A stretch of 64,000 nt of DNA from an uncultured Oscillospiraceae bacterium (GCA_910587465.1 CAJUMS010000005.1:1-64000), one strand, 5' to 3'; positions 16,024 through 25,734 are shown, counted from the first letter of the stretch. Notes: generated from the letters alone by a model not told the origin. A program made the numbers and translations.

Positions 16024-16590
16024 ATGAGAGCTATTACATTCACGAAAAAGCAGATCAAGCGTATTGCCGCTGCGGCAGGGCTTGCGGTGGTCACGGCGGC
16101 GGTCGGTATCACGGCGGCGGTGACTTCCGTCGGAAGTCACGCCAAGCAGAGGCAGCTGCCCATTTACAGCGTCGAACGCGGCGATAAAAAGATCGCGTTG
16201 ACGTTTGACGTCGCGTGGGAAAATTCCAACACGCAGGAGCTTATCGACATTCTCAAGGAGAACAACGCCAAAGCTACGTTTTTCATTACGGGAGACTGGT
16301 GCGACCGTTATCCCGATGACGTCAAGGCGTTCTTTGACGCGGGTCACGAGATCGAGAACCACTCCGATCAGCATCCGCACGTTGAGGGCATCAAAGTCAA
16401 CGACCTCATCAACGATACCAAGGAATGCAGCCGCAAGATCAAGATGATAACCGGCGAGGAGCCTACGCTCTATCGTGCTCCCTACGGTGAGTTCGATGAC
16501 AACCTTATCACCACGCTGGACGGTATGGGTATGAAAGTCATCCAGTGGGATGTTGAAGGGATAGATACAGATGGGAAACGCTGTAAATAA
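16024..16590 (+). CDS. PdaB-like polysaccharide deacetylase, 5' part (interrupted)
   Basis: The first 177 codons of a NodB-fold deacetylase with an N-terminal membrane helix (about 13-36). Catalytic motifs: TFD with D62, NHSDQH with H113 and H117, and RAPY at 151-154. It closely follows sporulation proteins of the PdaB type (LPIYSVERGDKKIALTFDVAW). After codon 177 (GTT, 16552-16554) the frame enters a mobile element and stops after 11 foreign residues, so motif 4 (DSIDW) and motif 5 (FHND) are missing. Both are found in frame at 30041-30523. As it stands the product should be inactive. Ribosome site GGAGGGG. Confidence 0.92.
   Translation: MRAITFTKKQIKRIAAAAGLAVVTAAVGITAAVTSVGSHAKQRQLPIYSVERGDKKIALTFDVAWENSNTQELIDILKENNAKATFFITGDWCDRYPDDVKAFFDAGHEIENHSDQHPHVEGIKVNDLINDTKECSRKIKMITGEEPTLYRAPYGEFDDNLITTLDGMGMKVIQWDVEGIDTDGKRCK
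16542..16581 (+). other. attL-like recombination site
   Basis: Left bacterial half ccagtgggatgtt (16542-16554), core GA (16555-16556), 7-bp spacer agggata, then arm gatacagatgggaaacgc (16564-16581), which is the exact reverse complement of the arm at 30016-30033. Confidence 0.85.
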
Positions 16591-16620
16591 AGCTCTCGCG
16601 GAATTGCGGGGGCTTTTATT
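16589..16620 (+). terminator. Terminator just inside the left element end
   Basis: Hairpin aaagctctcgc / gcgggggcttt (some G-U pairs), loop ggaatt, followed by TATTTT. It would end the truncated deacetylase transcript right after it enters the element. Confidence 0.7.
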
Positions 16621-16639
16621 TTGAGTGGAAGCTTATGGC

Positions 16640-16990
16640 GGGCCTTCTCGTCAGCAATATCGGCTTCCTTTATTCTGATGCCGTTAAGTTGTGTATTCGT
16701 GCTGAACACCTCCGCCTATCGCAAAATTTGTTAGCAGAGTAATATAATTAAATCGGCAGCGGCGACTTTTGAGAATGTTTCCTGTTCTATCGGTGGAATA
16801 ATCATAATGAGTATAGTTTATGGATAAATCGTCTGCAAAACGCTCGATATGTTCTTCTTCGTTATAAGACGGGATTTGATCAAACTATTTTTTCATTTTG
16901 CTAATTGCTCGTTTGACGGCGTATCTTATTCTGTTAATCTTTTGCGCTTTTTTGCAAGTACTTTTTAAAAATAATATCCGTGCATCAGCG
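16640..16990 (-). pseudogene. Possible decayed gene beside attL
   Basis: On the minus strand, broken frames read like coding sequence (for example SYNEEEHIERFADDLS after an in-frame TAG, and QLNGIRIKEADIADEKA in a second frame after a shift). I cannot name the parent family. It may be what remains of an original element gene. The rest of 16621-17040 shows nothing else. Confidence 0.3.
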
Positions 16991-17043
16991 GAACGGATTT
17001 GCTTACGTTTTTTCCGAATAAAGCATACTCCGATTTATCCCCC

Positions 17044-17072
17044 TTGACATATATTACTTTCCGTGCTATAAT
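17044..17072 (+). promoter_or_regulatory. Sigma-A promoter of trkA-trkH
   Basis: TTGACA (17044-17049), 17-bp spacer, TATAAT (17067-17072): consensus, 44 bases before the trkA ATG. Confidence 0.87.
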
Positions 17073-17116
17073 ATAAAAAAATAAAAGCAACAAATGAGAT
17101 ATTAAGGAATTACGCT

Positions 17117-18472
17117 ATGAAAACGGTAATAATTGGCAACGGCAAGGCTGGCAGCGGGCTTGCCTCGATGCTCTCTAACGAGGGTCACGACGTTACGGTG
17201 ATCGACATAAACGGCATGGCGCTTGAAAAAACGCAGAACACCGAGGACGTTATGTGTATCGAGGGTAACGGCATTGACGCGGACGTTCAGCGTGACGCGT
17301 CAGTGAACAAGGCGGGCATCGTAATAGCGGCGACGCATTACGACGAGGTGAACCTGCTGTGCTGCCTTATTGCGAAAAAACTCGGCGCGAAAAGGACTAT
17401 CGCGAGAGTAAGAAACCCCGAATATTATAAGCAGATAGATTTTATAAGAGACGATCTGGGTCTGTCGATGGTAATAAATCCCGAGAGCATAACCGCGGAC
17501 GAGATACTCCGTGTGTTGATAACGCCCGCAGCCGCAAAGGTTGAGGTGTTTGAAAAGGGCAAAATGGAGTTGGTGGAGTACAAAATTCCCGACAACTCGC
17601 AGATACTTGACCGCAGTTTGCTCGAAATTTACAAGCAGACCGGTATAAAGCTGCTGATATGCGCGGTTCAGCGCGATTCGGAGATATACATACCGGGCGG
17701 TAATTTCGTTCTTCGTTCGGGTGACAGGATAAGTATTGCGGCTACTCATAAGGATATCGAGCGCTTCTTCAAGATGTGCGGCTCGATAAAGGACAAGGTC
17801 AAGTCATGCATTATCGTAGGCGGCGGAAGGATAAGCTATTATCTCACTAGAAGCCTGCTCGGAATGGGTATGCACGTCAAAATTATCGAGAAGGACCTTG
17901 ATAACTGTAAGCGGCTTGCGCAGCTATTCCCGAAAGCTTCGGTCATTCACGGCGACGGCACCGATCAGGATATGCTCGCCGAGGAGGGGATTCGCGATGC
18001 GGACGCTTTTGTTGCGGTCACGGGCATCGACGAGGAGAATATCATCATGTCGCTCTATGCGAAGAACAACTCCGACGCCAAGGTCGTCGCCAAGATAAAC
18101 CGCGACAGTTATGTCGGCTTGACGGGACAGATAGGTCTTGACTGTATAATCTCCCCGAAATATCTGGCGACAAGCTCTGTGCTTACATATGTGCGAAGTC
18201 TTGACAATACCGAGAGTAATATCGAGGCAATATATCACATTGTTGATAATCGTGTTGAGGCGGCAGAGTTCAAGATAAGAGAAAATATGCCGAGACTTAT
18301 CGGCGTTCCCCTCAAAGACCTCAAGATCAAGAAAAATATACTGATATGCTCCGTGGTAAGAGGACGTCAGGTGATTATCCCCGACGGAAGTACAACGATA
18401 GAGCTTGGCGATTCGGTCGTGGTAGTTTCAAAGGAGCACCGGTTTTCGGACATACGGGATATTTTGGAATAG
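17117..18472 (+). CDS. trkA: Trk potassium uptake regulatory subunit TrkA
   Basis: 451-aa cytoplasmic gating ring protein of the Trk potassium channel, made of two RCK units. Each has a Rossmann NAD-binding fold (GNGKAGSGLASML at about 7-19; VGGGRISYYLTRSL at about 235-248) followed by an RCK_C ligand domain (about 136-215 and 370-450). The length is typical for the double TrkA. It is followed 44 bases later by trkH, its membrane partner. Carrying a housekeeping-type ion uptake pair inside a mobile element is unusual. Confidence 0.94.
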   Translation: MKTVIIGNGKAGSGLASMLSNEGHDVTVIDINGMALEKTQNTEDVMCIEGNGIDADVQRDASVNKAGIVIAATHYDEVNLLCCLIAKKLGAKRTIARVRNPEYYKQIDFIRDDLGLSMVINPESITADEILRVLITPAAAKVEVFEKGKMELVEYKIPDNSQILDRSLLEIYKQTGIKLLICAVQRDSEIYIPGGNFVLRSGDRISIAATHKDIERFFKMCGSIKDKVKSCIIVGGGRISYYLTRSLLGMGMHVKIIEKDLDNCKRLAQLFPKASVIHGDGTDQDMLAEEGIRDADAFVAVTGIDEENIIMSLYAKNNSDAKVVAKINRDSYVGLTGQIGLDCIISPKYLATSSVLTYVRSLDNTESNIEAIYHIVDNRVEAAEFKIRENMPRLIGVPLKDLKIKKNILICSVVRGRQVIIPDGSTTIELGDSVVVVSKEHRFSDIRDILE

Positions 18473-18516
18473 AGGTGAATACGTCCGCTTGACTTTCATG
18501 GTCTTGCAGAAAAAGA

Positions 18517-19962
18517 ATGAATAAGACTTTAGTTTTCCATTACTTGTCTAAAATGACGCTTGCAGGCTCGGCGCTGTTTTTGCTGCCCGCGGTCGTAAGC
18601 CTTTGCTACGGCGAATTTGACACCGTGCTGACATTTGTGCTCGTCGGCGCGGGGCTTGCCGTATTGTCCCTGCCGATGACACTTGTCAAGCCGAGGTCGA
18701 AGGATATGTACACCAAAGAGGGACTGATAATAGTCGCTATGCTTTGGATAGTGTTTCCGTTGGCCGGGGCTGTGCCGTTTTACATAAGCGGAGAGATACC
18801 GCGCTTTATCGACGCTGTTTTTGAAAGCGTTTCGGGATTTACCACTACGGGTTCCACGATACTTACCGATGTGGAGAGCCTTTCACACGGTATGCTTTTC
18901 TGGCGCAGCTTTACCCATTGGATAGGCGGTATGGGAATACTGGTATTCGCGCTGGCGGTTTTCCCCTCCTCCAAGGATTCGATGTACTTAATGAGAGCGG
19001 AATGCCCCGGACCTCAGGTCGGCAAATTCGTTCCAAAGGGCAAGAACACGGCAATGTATATGTACGCGATGTACGGTGTGCTTACCGTGGTGACGATCAT
19101 ACTGCTGTGCGCGGGAGGAATGCCGCTTTTTGACAGCATATGTCACGCGATGGGTACGGCGGGCACGGGCGGTTTCGGTATCAAGAACGCGGGTGTGGCG
19201 TTCTACAACTCCGCGTATATCGACGGTGTTATCACGGTGATGATGATACTGTTCGGCGTTAATTTCAACATATTCTATTTTCTGCTTATACGTCGCTTTA
19301 AGGACGTAGGCAAGAACCTTGAGCTGAGAGTGTACTTTATAATTTTAGCGGCTGCAACGGTTCTGATAGGCGCTAATATCTATCCGATATACCGGTCTGT
19401 CGGTGAAAGCTTCAGGTACGCGGTTTTCCAGGTCGCGTCGATAATGACGACAACAGGCTTTGCCACTGCTGATTATAATTTGTGGCCCGCGTTCTCACAG
19501 ATGATTTTGGTTATGCTTATGCTTGTCGGAGCGTGCGCGGGGTCTACGGGCGGCGGTTTTAAAGTTCAGAGACTGATAATCATTTTTAAAAACGTCGGGA
19601 AGTATTTCAAAAAGCTGCTCCACCCGAAATCGGTCAGCCTTGTGACAAGCGAGGATAAGGCGATGGATACCGACACGGTTCACGGAGTTCATTGTTATCT
19701 CGGGATATATATGTTCCTTATGCTGGCGTCGATGCTGCTTATATCGGTCGATAATCAGGACTTTGCGACCACGTTCACCTCGGTAACGGCGTGCTTTAAT
19801 AATATCGGTCCCGGAATAAACAAGGTCGGACCCATGGAGAACTTCTCATTCTTCTCGGACTTCTCGAAATGTGTCCTGTCGCTGGATATGCTGTTCGGAA
19901 GACTGGAATGTCTGCCAATGATGATGCTGTTCATTCCCGCTGTGTGGAAAAAGAAATTCTAA
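18517..19962 (+). CDS. trkH: Trk potassium uptake channel TrkH
   Basis: 481-aa membrane pore protein with four M1-P-M2-type repeats. Pore-loop signatures are visible: SGFTTTGST near residue 107, GTAGTGGFG near 212, TTTGFATAD near 312 and FNNIGPG near 428. It works with TrkA to import potassium. The ribosome site is poor (AGAAAAAGA), and the ATG lies 44 bases after trkA, so translation may depend on it. A terminator follows at 20113. Confidence 0.93.
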   Translation: MNKTLVFHYLSKMTLAGSALFLLPAVVSLCYGEFDTVLTFVLVGAGLAVLSLPMTLVKPRSKDMYTKEGLIIVAMLWIVFPLAGAVPFYISGEIPRFIDAVFESVSGFTTTGSTILTDVESLSHGMLFWRSFTHWIGGMGILVFALAVFPSSKDSMYLMRAECPGPQVGKFVPKGKNTAMYMYAMYGVLTVVTIILLCAGGMPLFDSICHAMGTAGTGGFGIKNAGVAFYNSAYIDGVITVMMILFGVNFNIFYFLLIRRFKDVGKNLELRVYFIILAAATVLIGANIYPIYRSVGESFRYAVFQVASIMTTTGFATADYNLWPAFSQMILVMLMLVGACAGSTGGGFKVQRLIIIFKNVGKYFKKLLHPKSVSLVTSEDKAMDTDTVHGVHCYLGIYMFLMLASMLLISVDNQDFATTFTSVTACFNNIGPGINKVGPMENFSFFSDFSKCVLSLDMLFGRLECLPMMMLFIPAVWKKKF

Positions 19963-20112
19963 TCTCACCCAAGCGTTGCCTTTCCGATGCTCTGTCCGGT
20001 CAATATTGGGAAAAAGGGTTTTACCGCCGAGGAAATATGTTCCGATCGTCAAAAATCCGGTATAGTCTTCCTCCCAAAAGATCATAAAAGTAAAATGTAA
20101 ATATAAAATATG

Positions 20113-20141
20113 CTCCGGGCACAAAAGCGCTCGGAGTTTTT
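20113..20141 (+). terminator. Terminator after trkH
   Basis: Hairpin ctccgggc / gctcggag, loop acaaaagc, followed by TTTTTATT. Confidence 0.75.
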
Positions 20142-20194
20142 ATTATAAAAATTTTTAAGCATAAGTTCTGAAATTTTTGAAAATTTGCGGTCTT

Positions 20195-20470
20195 TTGCAG
20201 CTTTAGATATGTTATTTTAAAATCGGTGTAAGAAGGAAAGAAGTCTTATCCGCCGACACAGTAAGCTTTTCCGCGCGTCCGAAAGTCCGCGCGGCGGCAT
20301 GACATAGCGTTCGGAAACGTGACAAATCCCGATCCCGCTTTCAGATTAACCAACAAATCGTTGTTTGTATCGCAGCCGATATTTGCTGCTTTAAGCGGGA
20401 TCGGGAATTAAATTCGGATACGTGAGTATTCACGGATAGAGTATGGGTGTATAAACCGTACACCAAGCAT
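20195..20470 (+). ncRNA. Candidate structured RNA of unknown class
   Basis: A promoter-like TTGCAG (20195-20200), 17-bp spacer, TAAAAT (20218-20223) faces a stretch with no open frame but many hairpins: an outer ccgcc / ggcgg helix enclosing ccgcgcg / cgcgcgg (about 20250-20302), a 13-bp perfect stem cccgatcccgctt (20328-20340) / aagcgggatcggg (20393-20405), and ggtgta / tacacc (about 20449-20467). I cannot assign it to a known riboswitch or sRNA family. It lies in a gap of nearly 1 kb between convergent trkH and the histidine kinase. Confidence 0.45.
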
Positions 20471-20564
20471 CAGCGGATCACGTCAACGTCAACTTGCCCG
20501 TAAACCGTGTATATTGACTGTATGCACGGGTAAAGCGCCTACTGCCGCCTGCCTCTAAGAGCTT

Positions 20565-20730
20565 GTCTGGTATCTTAGCGCACGCAATTAGCTTATACCT
20601 AGACAATTTTATTAAGCGTTTTGTGAGAAGCTCATAATGCGTAAATAAAGTACGACGGCAAAATATTGCCGTCGTATGACGAAAAATCTGCCGCACGATC
20701 TTCACGCGGCAAGTACTAAGCAGGCTCTGC
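20565..20730. repeat. Degenerate dispersed repeat, copy A
   Basis: Contains tatcttagcgcac, then an 8-bp hairpin gacggcaa / ttgccgtc, then tatgacgaaaaat, a ccgc / gcgg hairpin and agtactaagcaggctct. The same succession of motifs occurs in degraded form at 27758-27882. Noncoding. The remaining part up to 20951 shows short hairpins but no gene. Confidence 0.45.
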
Positions 20731-20951
20731 AAGAGACGGGAAAGTATCGGAAACCGGACTCCATACCGTTTCCTTGATCGGCTTAACCCGCAAAACGGAT
20801 ATGGCTCAGCGAACGGAAGTCTTTCGCGTTTTTTCCGCTTGCACAGCTCTTTGAAAATTAAATAAAAATAACGAGTGCGCCAATAAGCGATTACATCGTG
20901 CGACGGTGCGGATGATGTTTTATGGCTGTTCGCGCCGAGCATTTGCCGTTT

Positions 20952-23039
20952 TCAGCTTTGCGTTCTGCGGTAGAGAACGTCTGCGATAAGCGACAGCAGA
21001 TATTCCATATTGAGGGGCTTGGGCGCATGTGCGTCCATTCCCGATTCGATAGCCTTATTTCTGTCTTCGGCGTATGTATTCGCGGAGAGCGCGATTATCG
21101 GGATATCCGCCCGAGCGCCCTTAAGAGCGCGTATAGCTCTTGTAGCTTCATAGCCGTTCATACGCGGCATCTGTATATCCATTAAGATCATGTCGAAGTA
21201 GCCCGCGTCGGCTTCCGTGACCATTTCCACGGCTACGTCTCCGTCGGACGCGGTCTCCACGATAAACCCCTCCTCGGTGAGAAGCTCTTCGGCGATCTCG
21301 CTGTTGATATCGTTGTCCTCCACCAGCAATACACGCAGACCCTCAAAAGATACAGGCACACTCAACTTTACCGCTGCGGGACTAACGGCGCTTTCAAGAT
21401 GCTTTAATGTTACTGTTACGGTAAAGCGGCTGCCCTCGCCTTGACGGCTCATCACGGAAATCTCGCCGCCCATGAGGTCTACAAGATTTTTCACAACGGT
21501 CATACCCAGACCGCTGCCGAGAACGCCGCTTTGAGTAGTATTGTTTTCCCTTGCGAACGGCTCGAACAGGCGTTCCATAAATTCCTCGGAAATGCCGATG
21601 CCCGTGTCCTCTACGGTAAAAACATATTTCCCGTAGCCGTCGGTCTGTTGCTGCTCCTCTGCGCGGAGGGAAACATACCCGCTGTTTTCGGTGTACTTCG
21701 CAGCGTTGTCAAGTAGCTGTACAAGTACCTCGGTAAGCCGAGTGAAATCCGCAATTACGTTCGGGTGAATTACCCGCGACATGTCGATCTTAAAGTGCAG
21801 ATCCTTTGTGTGCATTTCGGGGAGTACGGTCTTTTCGGTTTCGTCAAGCATTTCAACGAGACTGCCCTCGGTTTCAGCGAGCGCCGCTTTTCCCGACTCC
21901 ATGCGCGTGACCTCAAGAGCCTCGCTTACAATAGTAAGCAGCTGATTACCCGAAACACGTATTTTTTCGAGGTATTCCTCGGTTTTTCCACGGTCGCCGA
22001 CGTGCATCTTTATAAGATCGGTAAAGCCGAGGATAGCGTTAAGCGGAGTTTTGATGTCGTGTGACATATTCGCAAGGAATGTGCTTTTGGCAATGGCAGC
22101 GGCCTGTGCCTGACGGAGAGTATCGTTCAGGAGCTTGCGGCGGTCGGATTGTTCGGTGATATCCTTGACCATAATAAGCGCCCCCGTTGTGTCGTCTGCG
22201 ACGCTTTTTCCCAGCAGCACCACATAGTGCAGCAGATGCGATTTACCGATCTTGTCTATGGCGTGCCTGTCGTAGACCTGTTCAAGCTCGCCGTTTTCAC
22301 AGCATTTAATAAGCCGTTCGAGATCGAAAAACTCTAAGTAGTCGTGTTGGTCGGCCGGTGATATTAGCTCGGCGGCACTTTTGATAAAATCTGTGAAACG
22401 TGTGCTGGCGAGACTGCCTTGTGTGTTTATTATATCCGATACGGGGAAGATGTTGTTTTCATTTGTCTGTATAACGGGTGTGGCGAATTTGTTTTCGGAC
22501 AGGCTGACCTCATAGAAGAAAAGCGCGTCGTAAAGTATCGCCTTGCGGTACTGGCTTTCTCTCGCGGATATCAGAAGAAGCGTTTTGTTTGCGCGTTCAA
22601 GGCGTTCCATACGCTTTTTCATGCGCTCCGTGTCGTCGACGATAAAAACGGAAAATATATCCCCGAACGCCTCGGTATGAGTGAAACGTCCGTAGTCGGC
22701 TATCCAGCGCGTAGAACCGTCCTTCTGCTTTATGCGGTATTCAACGTAGTCGGTCTTTTCGGTGTTCACAGCTAATTGCTCGGCAATGCTTTTTTCAACG
22801 TTATCTATATCGTCGGGGTGAACCATTCCGCGAAAGGAGTTTCCCGTAAGCTCAACAAATTCTTCCAGGGTTTCGCAGCCGAAAATTTGCAGAGTCGCCC
22901 TGTTGAGGTGAAGTATCTCTTCGCTTTCATCGGCGCGGTACGCGAAAAATCCCCCGGGCATCTGTTCCACAAAATCGCGGAAAAAATCGTCCGAGTTTTC
23001 GCTCAGGGCTTTCATAAATTTTTTAAAGCTGTTCTCCAT
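20952..23039 (-). CDS. Cytoplasmic hybrid sensor histidine kinase
   Basis: 695 aa with no membrane helix, so it senses an internal signal. PAS domain at about 22-135 (NRATLQIFG, then WIADYGRF), a second PAS-like region at about 170-295, HisKA with phospho-acceptor H327 in MSHDIKTPLNA, HATPase with N-box LLDNAAK (442-448) and G-boxes DTGIGI and GLGMTVV, and a C-terminal receiver with D621 (MDIQMP). Phosphate would pass from H327 to D621; an HPt partner or output protein is not nearby. Ribosome site GGAGGGAGGG. Confidence 0.92.
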   Translation of the reverse strand: MENSFKKFMKALSENSDDFFRDFVEQMPGGFFAYRADESEEILHLNRATLQIFGCETLEEFVELTGNSFRGMVHPDDIDNVEKSIAEQLAVNTEKTDYVEYRIKQKDGSTRWIADYGRFTHTEAFGDIFSVFIVDDTERMKKRMERLERANKTLLLISARESQYRKAILYDALFFYEVSLSENKFATPVIQTNENNIFPVSDIINTQGSLASTRFTDFIKSAAELISPADQHDYLEFFDLERLIKCCENGELEQVYDRHAIDKIGKSHLLHYVVLLGKSVADDTTGALIMVKDITEQSDRRKLLNDTLRQAQAAAIAKSTFLANMSHDIKTPLNAILGFTDLIKMHVGDRGKTEEYLEKIRVSGNQLLTIVSEALEVTRMESGKAALAETEGSLVEMLDETEKTVLPEMHTKDLHFKIDMSRVIHPNVIADFTRLTEVLVQLLDNAAKYTENSGYVSLRAEEQQQTDGYGKYVFTVEDTGIGISEEFMERLFEPFARENNTTQSGVLGSGLGMTVVKNLVDLMGGEISVMSRQGEGSRFTVTVTLKHLESAVSPAAVKLSVPVSFEGLRVLLVEDNDINSEIAEELLTEEGFIVETASDGDVAVEMVTEADAGYFDMILMDIQMPRMNGYEATRAIRALKGARADIPIIALSANTYAEDRNKAIESGMDAHAPKPLNMEYLLSLIADVLYRRTQS

Positions 23040-23084
23040 AAGCCCTCCCTCCGAAGTACTGATTTAAATGTTGGGGTTGTTTAT

Positions 23085-23113
23085 ATTTTACAACATATTT
23101 ATAAATTTTACAA
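23085..23113 (-). promoter_or_regulatory. Promoter of hybrid kinase
   Basis: On the minus strand TTGTAA (23113-23108), 17-bp spacer, TAAAAT (23090-23085). Confidence 0.55.
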
Positions 23114-23164
23114 GTGGTTTTTATAACTTTGTGGATTTTTCCGGAAATTCATGTGAAAATGTTT

Positions 23165-23193
23165 TTGATTTTTCAGGGAAAGTATTGTATAAT
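23165..23193 (+). promoter_or_regulatory. Sigma-A promoter of aldo/keto reductase
   Basis: TTGATT (23165-23170), 17-bp spacer, TATAAT (23188-23193), 46 bases before the ATG; GGAGG ribosome site. Confidence 0.75.
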
Positions 23194-23238
23194 GTTATTG
23201 AGAAACTATCGTTTAATTACGAAATTCGGAGGTAAATT

Positions 23239-24183
23239 ATGAACGGAAAAACACCAAAGCTTGCTCTTGGGGCATGGTCGTGGGGAACAGGCAATGCGGG
23301 CGGAGACGCGGTTTTCGGCAATCATCTTTCGGCGGAGGACTTGAAGCCCGTATTTGATAAGGCGCTTGAGTGCGGATTGAACCTCTGGGACACTGCTCCC
23401 GTATATGGAGACGGCAGCTCGGAGAAGATACTTGGCAGTTTTATCCGGGATATCGATAGGCGGGATATCATCATCTCCACCAAATTTACGCCGCATATCG
23501 CAGGGAATTCTCCGAATGCCGCGCGTGAGATGCTGGAGGGCAGTCTCAAGCGCCTGAATACGGATCATATCGACGTTTACTGGATACACAATCCCAACGA
23601 TGTGGAGCGTTGGACGCCCATGCTGATTCCCCTTGCGAAGGATGGGCTTATCAAGTCGATCGGCGTATCCAATCATAACCTTGCCGAGATAAAGCGCGTG
23701 CAGGAGATACTCGGCGCGGAGGGTCTGCGACTGTCTGCGGTACAGAACCATTACAGCCTGCTTCACCGTTCGTCCGAGCGTGCGGGTATTCTTCGGCATT
23801 GCAAGGAAAACGGTATTACGTTTTATTCGTATATGGTGCTTGAGCAGGGTGCGCTGACGGGAAAATTTGACCTTGACCACCCGTTTCCCGAGGGCAGCTC
23901 TCGCGCCAAGACGTACAACGGAATGCTCACCGAGATTGAAACGCTTATTGCGGAAATGCGACATATCGGAGAACGTCACAGCGCAAGTCCCGCGCAGATC
24001 GCTATCGCGTGGGCTAGGTCAAAGGGAACTTTGCCGATAATCGGGGTAACAAAGGTAAGTCAGGCGGAGGAGGCGGCGAAAACCGCCGAGATCGTTCTCG
24101 CCGACGAGGAGATATCCGCCGTCGAGGAGCTTGCCGACCGGACCGGAGTAAGCACTCTGCGCGGCTGGGAAAGGGAGATGTAA
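23239..24183 (+). CDS. Aldo/keto reductase
   Basis: 314-aa NAD(P)H-dependent reductase with a TIM barrel. The catalytic tetrad is visible: Asp and Tyr in WDTAPVYG (about 49-56), Lys in STKF near 80 and His in YWIHNP near 116. The cofactor-binding C-terminal part has GVTKVSQAEEA. The substrate cannot be told. Monocistronic inside the mobile element. Confidence 0.9.
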   Translation: MNGKTPKLALGAWSWGTGNAGGDAVFGNHLSAEDLKPVFDKALECGLNLWDTAPVYGDGSSEKILGSFIRDIDRRDIIISTKFTPHIAGNSPNAAREMLEGSLKRLNTDHIDVYWIHNPNDVERWTPMLIPLAKDGLIKSIGVSNHNLAEIKRVQEILGAEGLRLSAVQNHYSLLHRSSERAGILRHCKENGITFYSYMVLEQGALTGKFDLDHPFPEGSSRAKTYNGMLTEIETLIAEMRHIGERHSASPAQIAIAWARSKGTLPIIGVTKVSQAEEAAKTAEIVLADEEISAVEELADRTGVSTLRGWEREM

Positions 24184-24228
24184 CTGCCGTAAAAGTCACA
24201 AAAATCCATAATGATATCGTTTTTTTGC

Positions 24229-24257
24229 TTGCGAAATTATCGATTGTATTGTATAAT
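24229..24257 (+). promoter_or_regulatory. Promoter probably separated from pfk by IS110
   Basis: TTGCGA (24229-24234), 17-bp spacer, TATAAT (24252-24257), reading rightward. No plus-strand gene follows until pfk at 25932; between them lies the IS110 copy on the opposite strand. It most likely drove pfk before the insertion. Confidence 0.5.
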
Positions 24258-24400
24258 TAAATTACAAGTAATCGTATACATTGGCATAAGACCTGCAAAT
24301 AAAAATCAAGGGGTAAAGTGAAGATTTCATCAAACTTTCACAATTGCAAAAAGGGTACAACAAAAGCGCCGCCAAAGCAGAAAATTTTTCGGCAGCTTAG

Positions 24401-24429
24401 AAATAAGACGGATTTCGGTTGAATCCGTC
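24401..24429 (-). terminator. Terminator at end of IS110 transposase
   Basis: Hairpin gacggatt / aatccgtc overlapping the transposase stop codon, followed by TTATTT on the minus strand. Confidence 0.65.
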
Positions 24430-25624
24430 AGCCCAATGCTTCCATTACGCGGGCGTAATAAATTCTGAGGAACTTGTTCGCGGCGGCGATCATGTAAACT
24501 CTGTACGGCTTCCCCTCGGCGCGTTTGCGGTCAAGGAATTGGTATACAGGTTCGTCTGTCGGCTGCTTTTGAATGAGCACCTGCATGATCCGAAACAGTG
24601 TCTTGCGAAGCAGTGGAGAGCCGCGTTTGGATATGCTTCGGGATTTAGGATCGTGCTGCCCCGATTGATCGGGCGGCGGATCTATACCCGCCATTGCGAC
24701 GAGCGATTTAGAGCGTTCAAAGCGTCTGACGTCGCCGATCTCGGCGATAAGCTGCGAACACATAACTCGACCTACGCCGTACAGGCTCATAACGGATTCG
24801 TATTCGGGAAGCGCAGACGACAGCTTGTCCATTTCGGTTCTGATCGCGGCAAGCGTTTCAAGTGTGGAATTAAGCAGCTTTGCGGATTCTTGAACGATCT
24901 TCATAACAGCGTCGGTCATAGGCAGCGAACTCACCTGCGTTCTTGAATAAGCGTGTATTTGCGCTGCTTTTGCTTCGCTGTAATTGTAGCGGTTCGCCTT
25001 GCACCAGCTTTGGTATTTGGTTTTAAAAACCGAAGGACAAAGCTTTGAAATTGCGTTTAAATGTGGGAATTGGAGCACGAAATCAACCCATTTTTCGTGA
25101 CCGTCGGTTTCCCTGCGAGGAGATGAAAACAATGTATTCGCGTTTGGAAAAACCGAGTCAAGCAGAGCGATCAGATTATTCTTCTGCATGATAAGTATTT
25201 TATTGTACTGAGTATACTGCCGATTAAGGACTTTAAGCGTTTTTCGCGTGTCCTCGGCGGGTATGTACTCGCGGAGCTCAGACCATTTATTAAGGGCGTA
25301 ATTCGTGATCTTAAATGCGTCCTTTTTATCGGTCTTGACTTTTCTCACACGGTTTGTATCGTAGTCATTTATAAGCAAAGGGTTGACTACGCTAACAAAT
25401 ATACCTGCGTTGTGGAGCGCGTTGGCGATTGGTTCATAATAAGTGCCGGTGTACTCCATAACGACCTTCGTTTCGCCGGGCAATCGCTTCACTCGCTCTA
25501 CGAGCTCGCTCAGCGATTGCCTATCATGCGAAACCTCAAAGGGTTCTGCCACGACTATGCCAAAGGGCTGCACGATTGCAGCCATGCTCTTGCCTTTGGA
25601 TACGTCGATACCTACTGCGTTCAT
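24428..25624 (-). CDS. IS110-family DEDD transposase
   Basis: 398 aa. The N-terminal RuvC-like DEDD domain starts with GIDVSKGKS (first Asp near residue 6) and continues with EYTGTYYEP, NPLLINDY and TDKKDAF. The C-terminal Tnp (transposase_20) domain has LYGVGRVMCSQLIAEIGDVRRF and the Ser-containing region KRGSPLLRKTLF. ATG 25624 follows AGGAGAGATGTT; a longer frame from 25666 is less likely. The gene looks intact. IS110 enzymes recombine using a bridge RNA from their own left end. Confidence 0.93.
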   Translation of the reverse strand: MNAVGIDVSKGKSMAAIVQPFGIVVAEPFEVSHDRQSLSELVERVKRLPGETKVVMEYTGTYYEPIANALHNAGIFVSVVNPLLINDYDTNRVRKVKTDKKDAFKITNYALNKWSELREYIPAEDTRKTLKVLNRQYTQYNKILIMQKNNLIALLDSVFPNANTLFSSPRRETDGHEKWVDFVLQFPHLNAISKLCPSVFKTKYQSWCKANRYNYSEAKAAQIHAYSRTQVSSLPMTDAVMKIVQESAKLLNSTLETLAAIRTEMDKLSSALPEYESVMSLYGVGRVMCSQLIAEIGDVRRFERSKSLVAMAGIDPPPDQSGQHDPKSRSISKRGSPLLRKTLFRIMQVLIQKQPTDEPVYQFLDRKRAEGKPYRVYMIAAANKFLRIYYARVMEALG

Positions 25625-25734
25625 AACATCTCTCCTATTATAGAATTTGTGATCGGGTGTTCCCACACTTTACTCATTACCTATTCTGTCTACTGAGTGA
25701 TGCGAGCGTATTAGGGCATAAACAGGGCGTTTGT

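Noticed and set aside
20195..20470. A ydaO (c-di-AMP) riboswitch for potassium genes.
   Set aside because: It lies downstream of trkH, its stems do not follow the ydaO pattern as I can read it, and no plus-strand gene follows.
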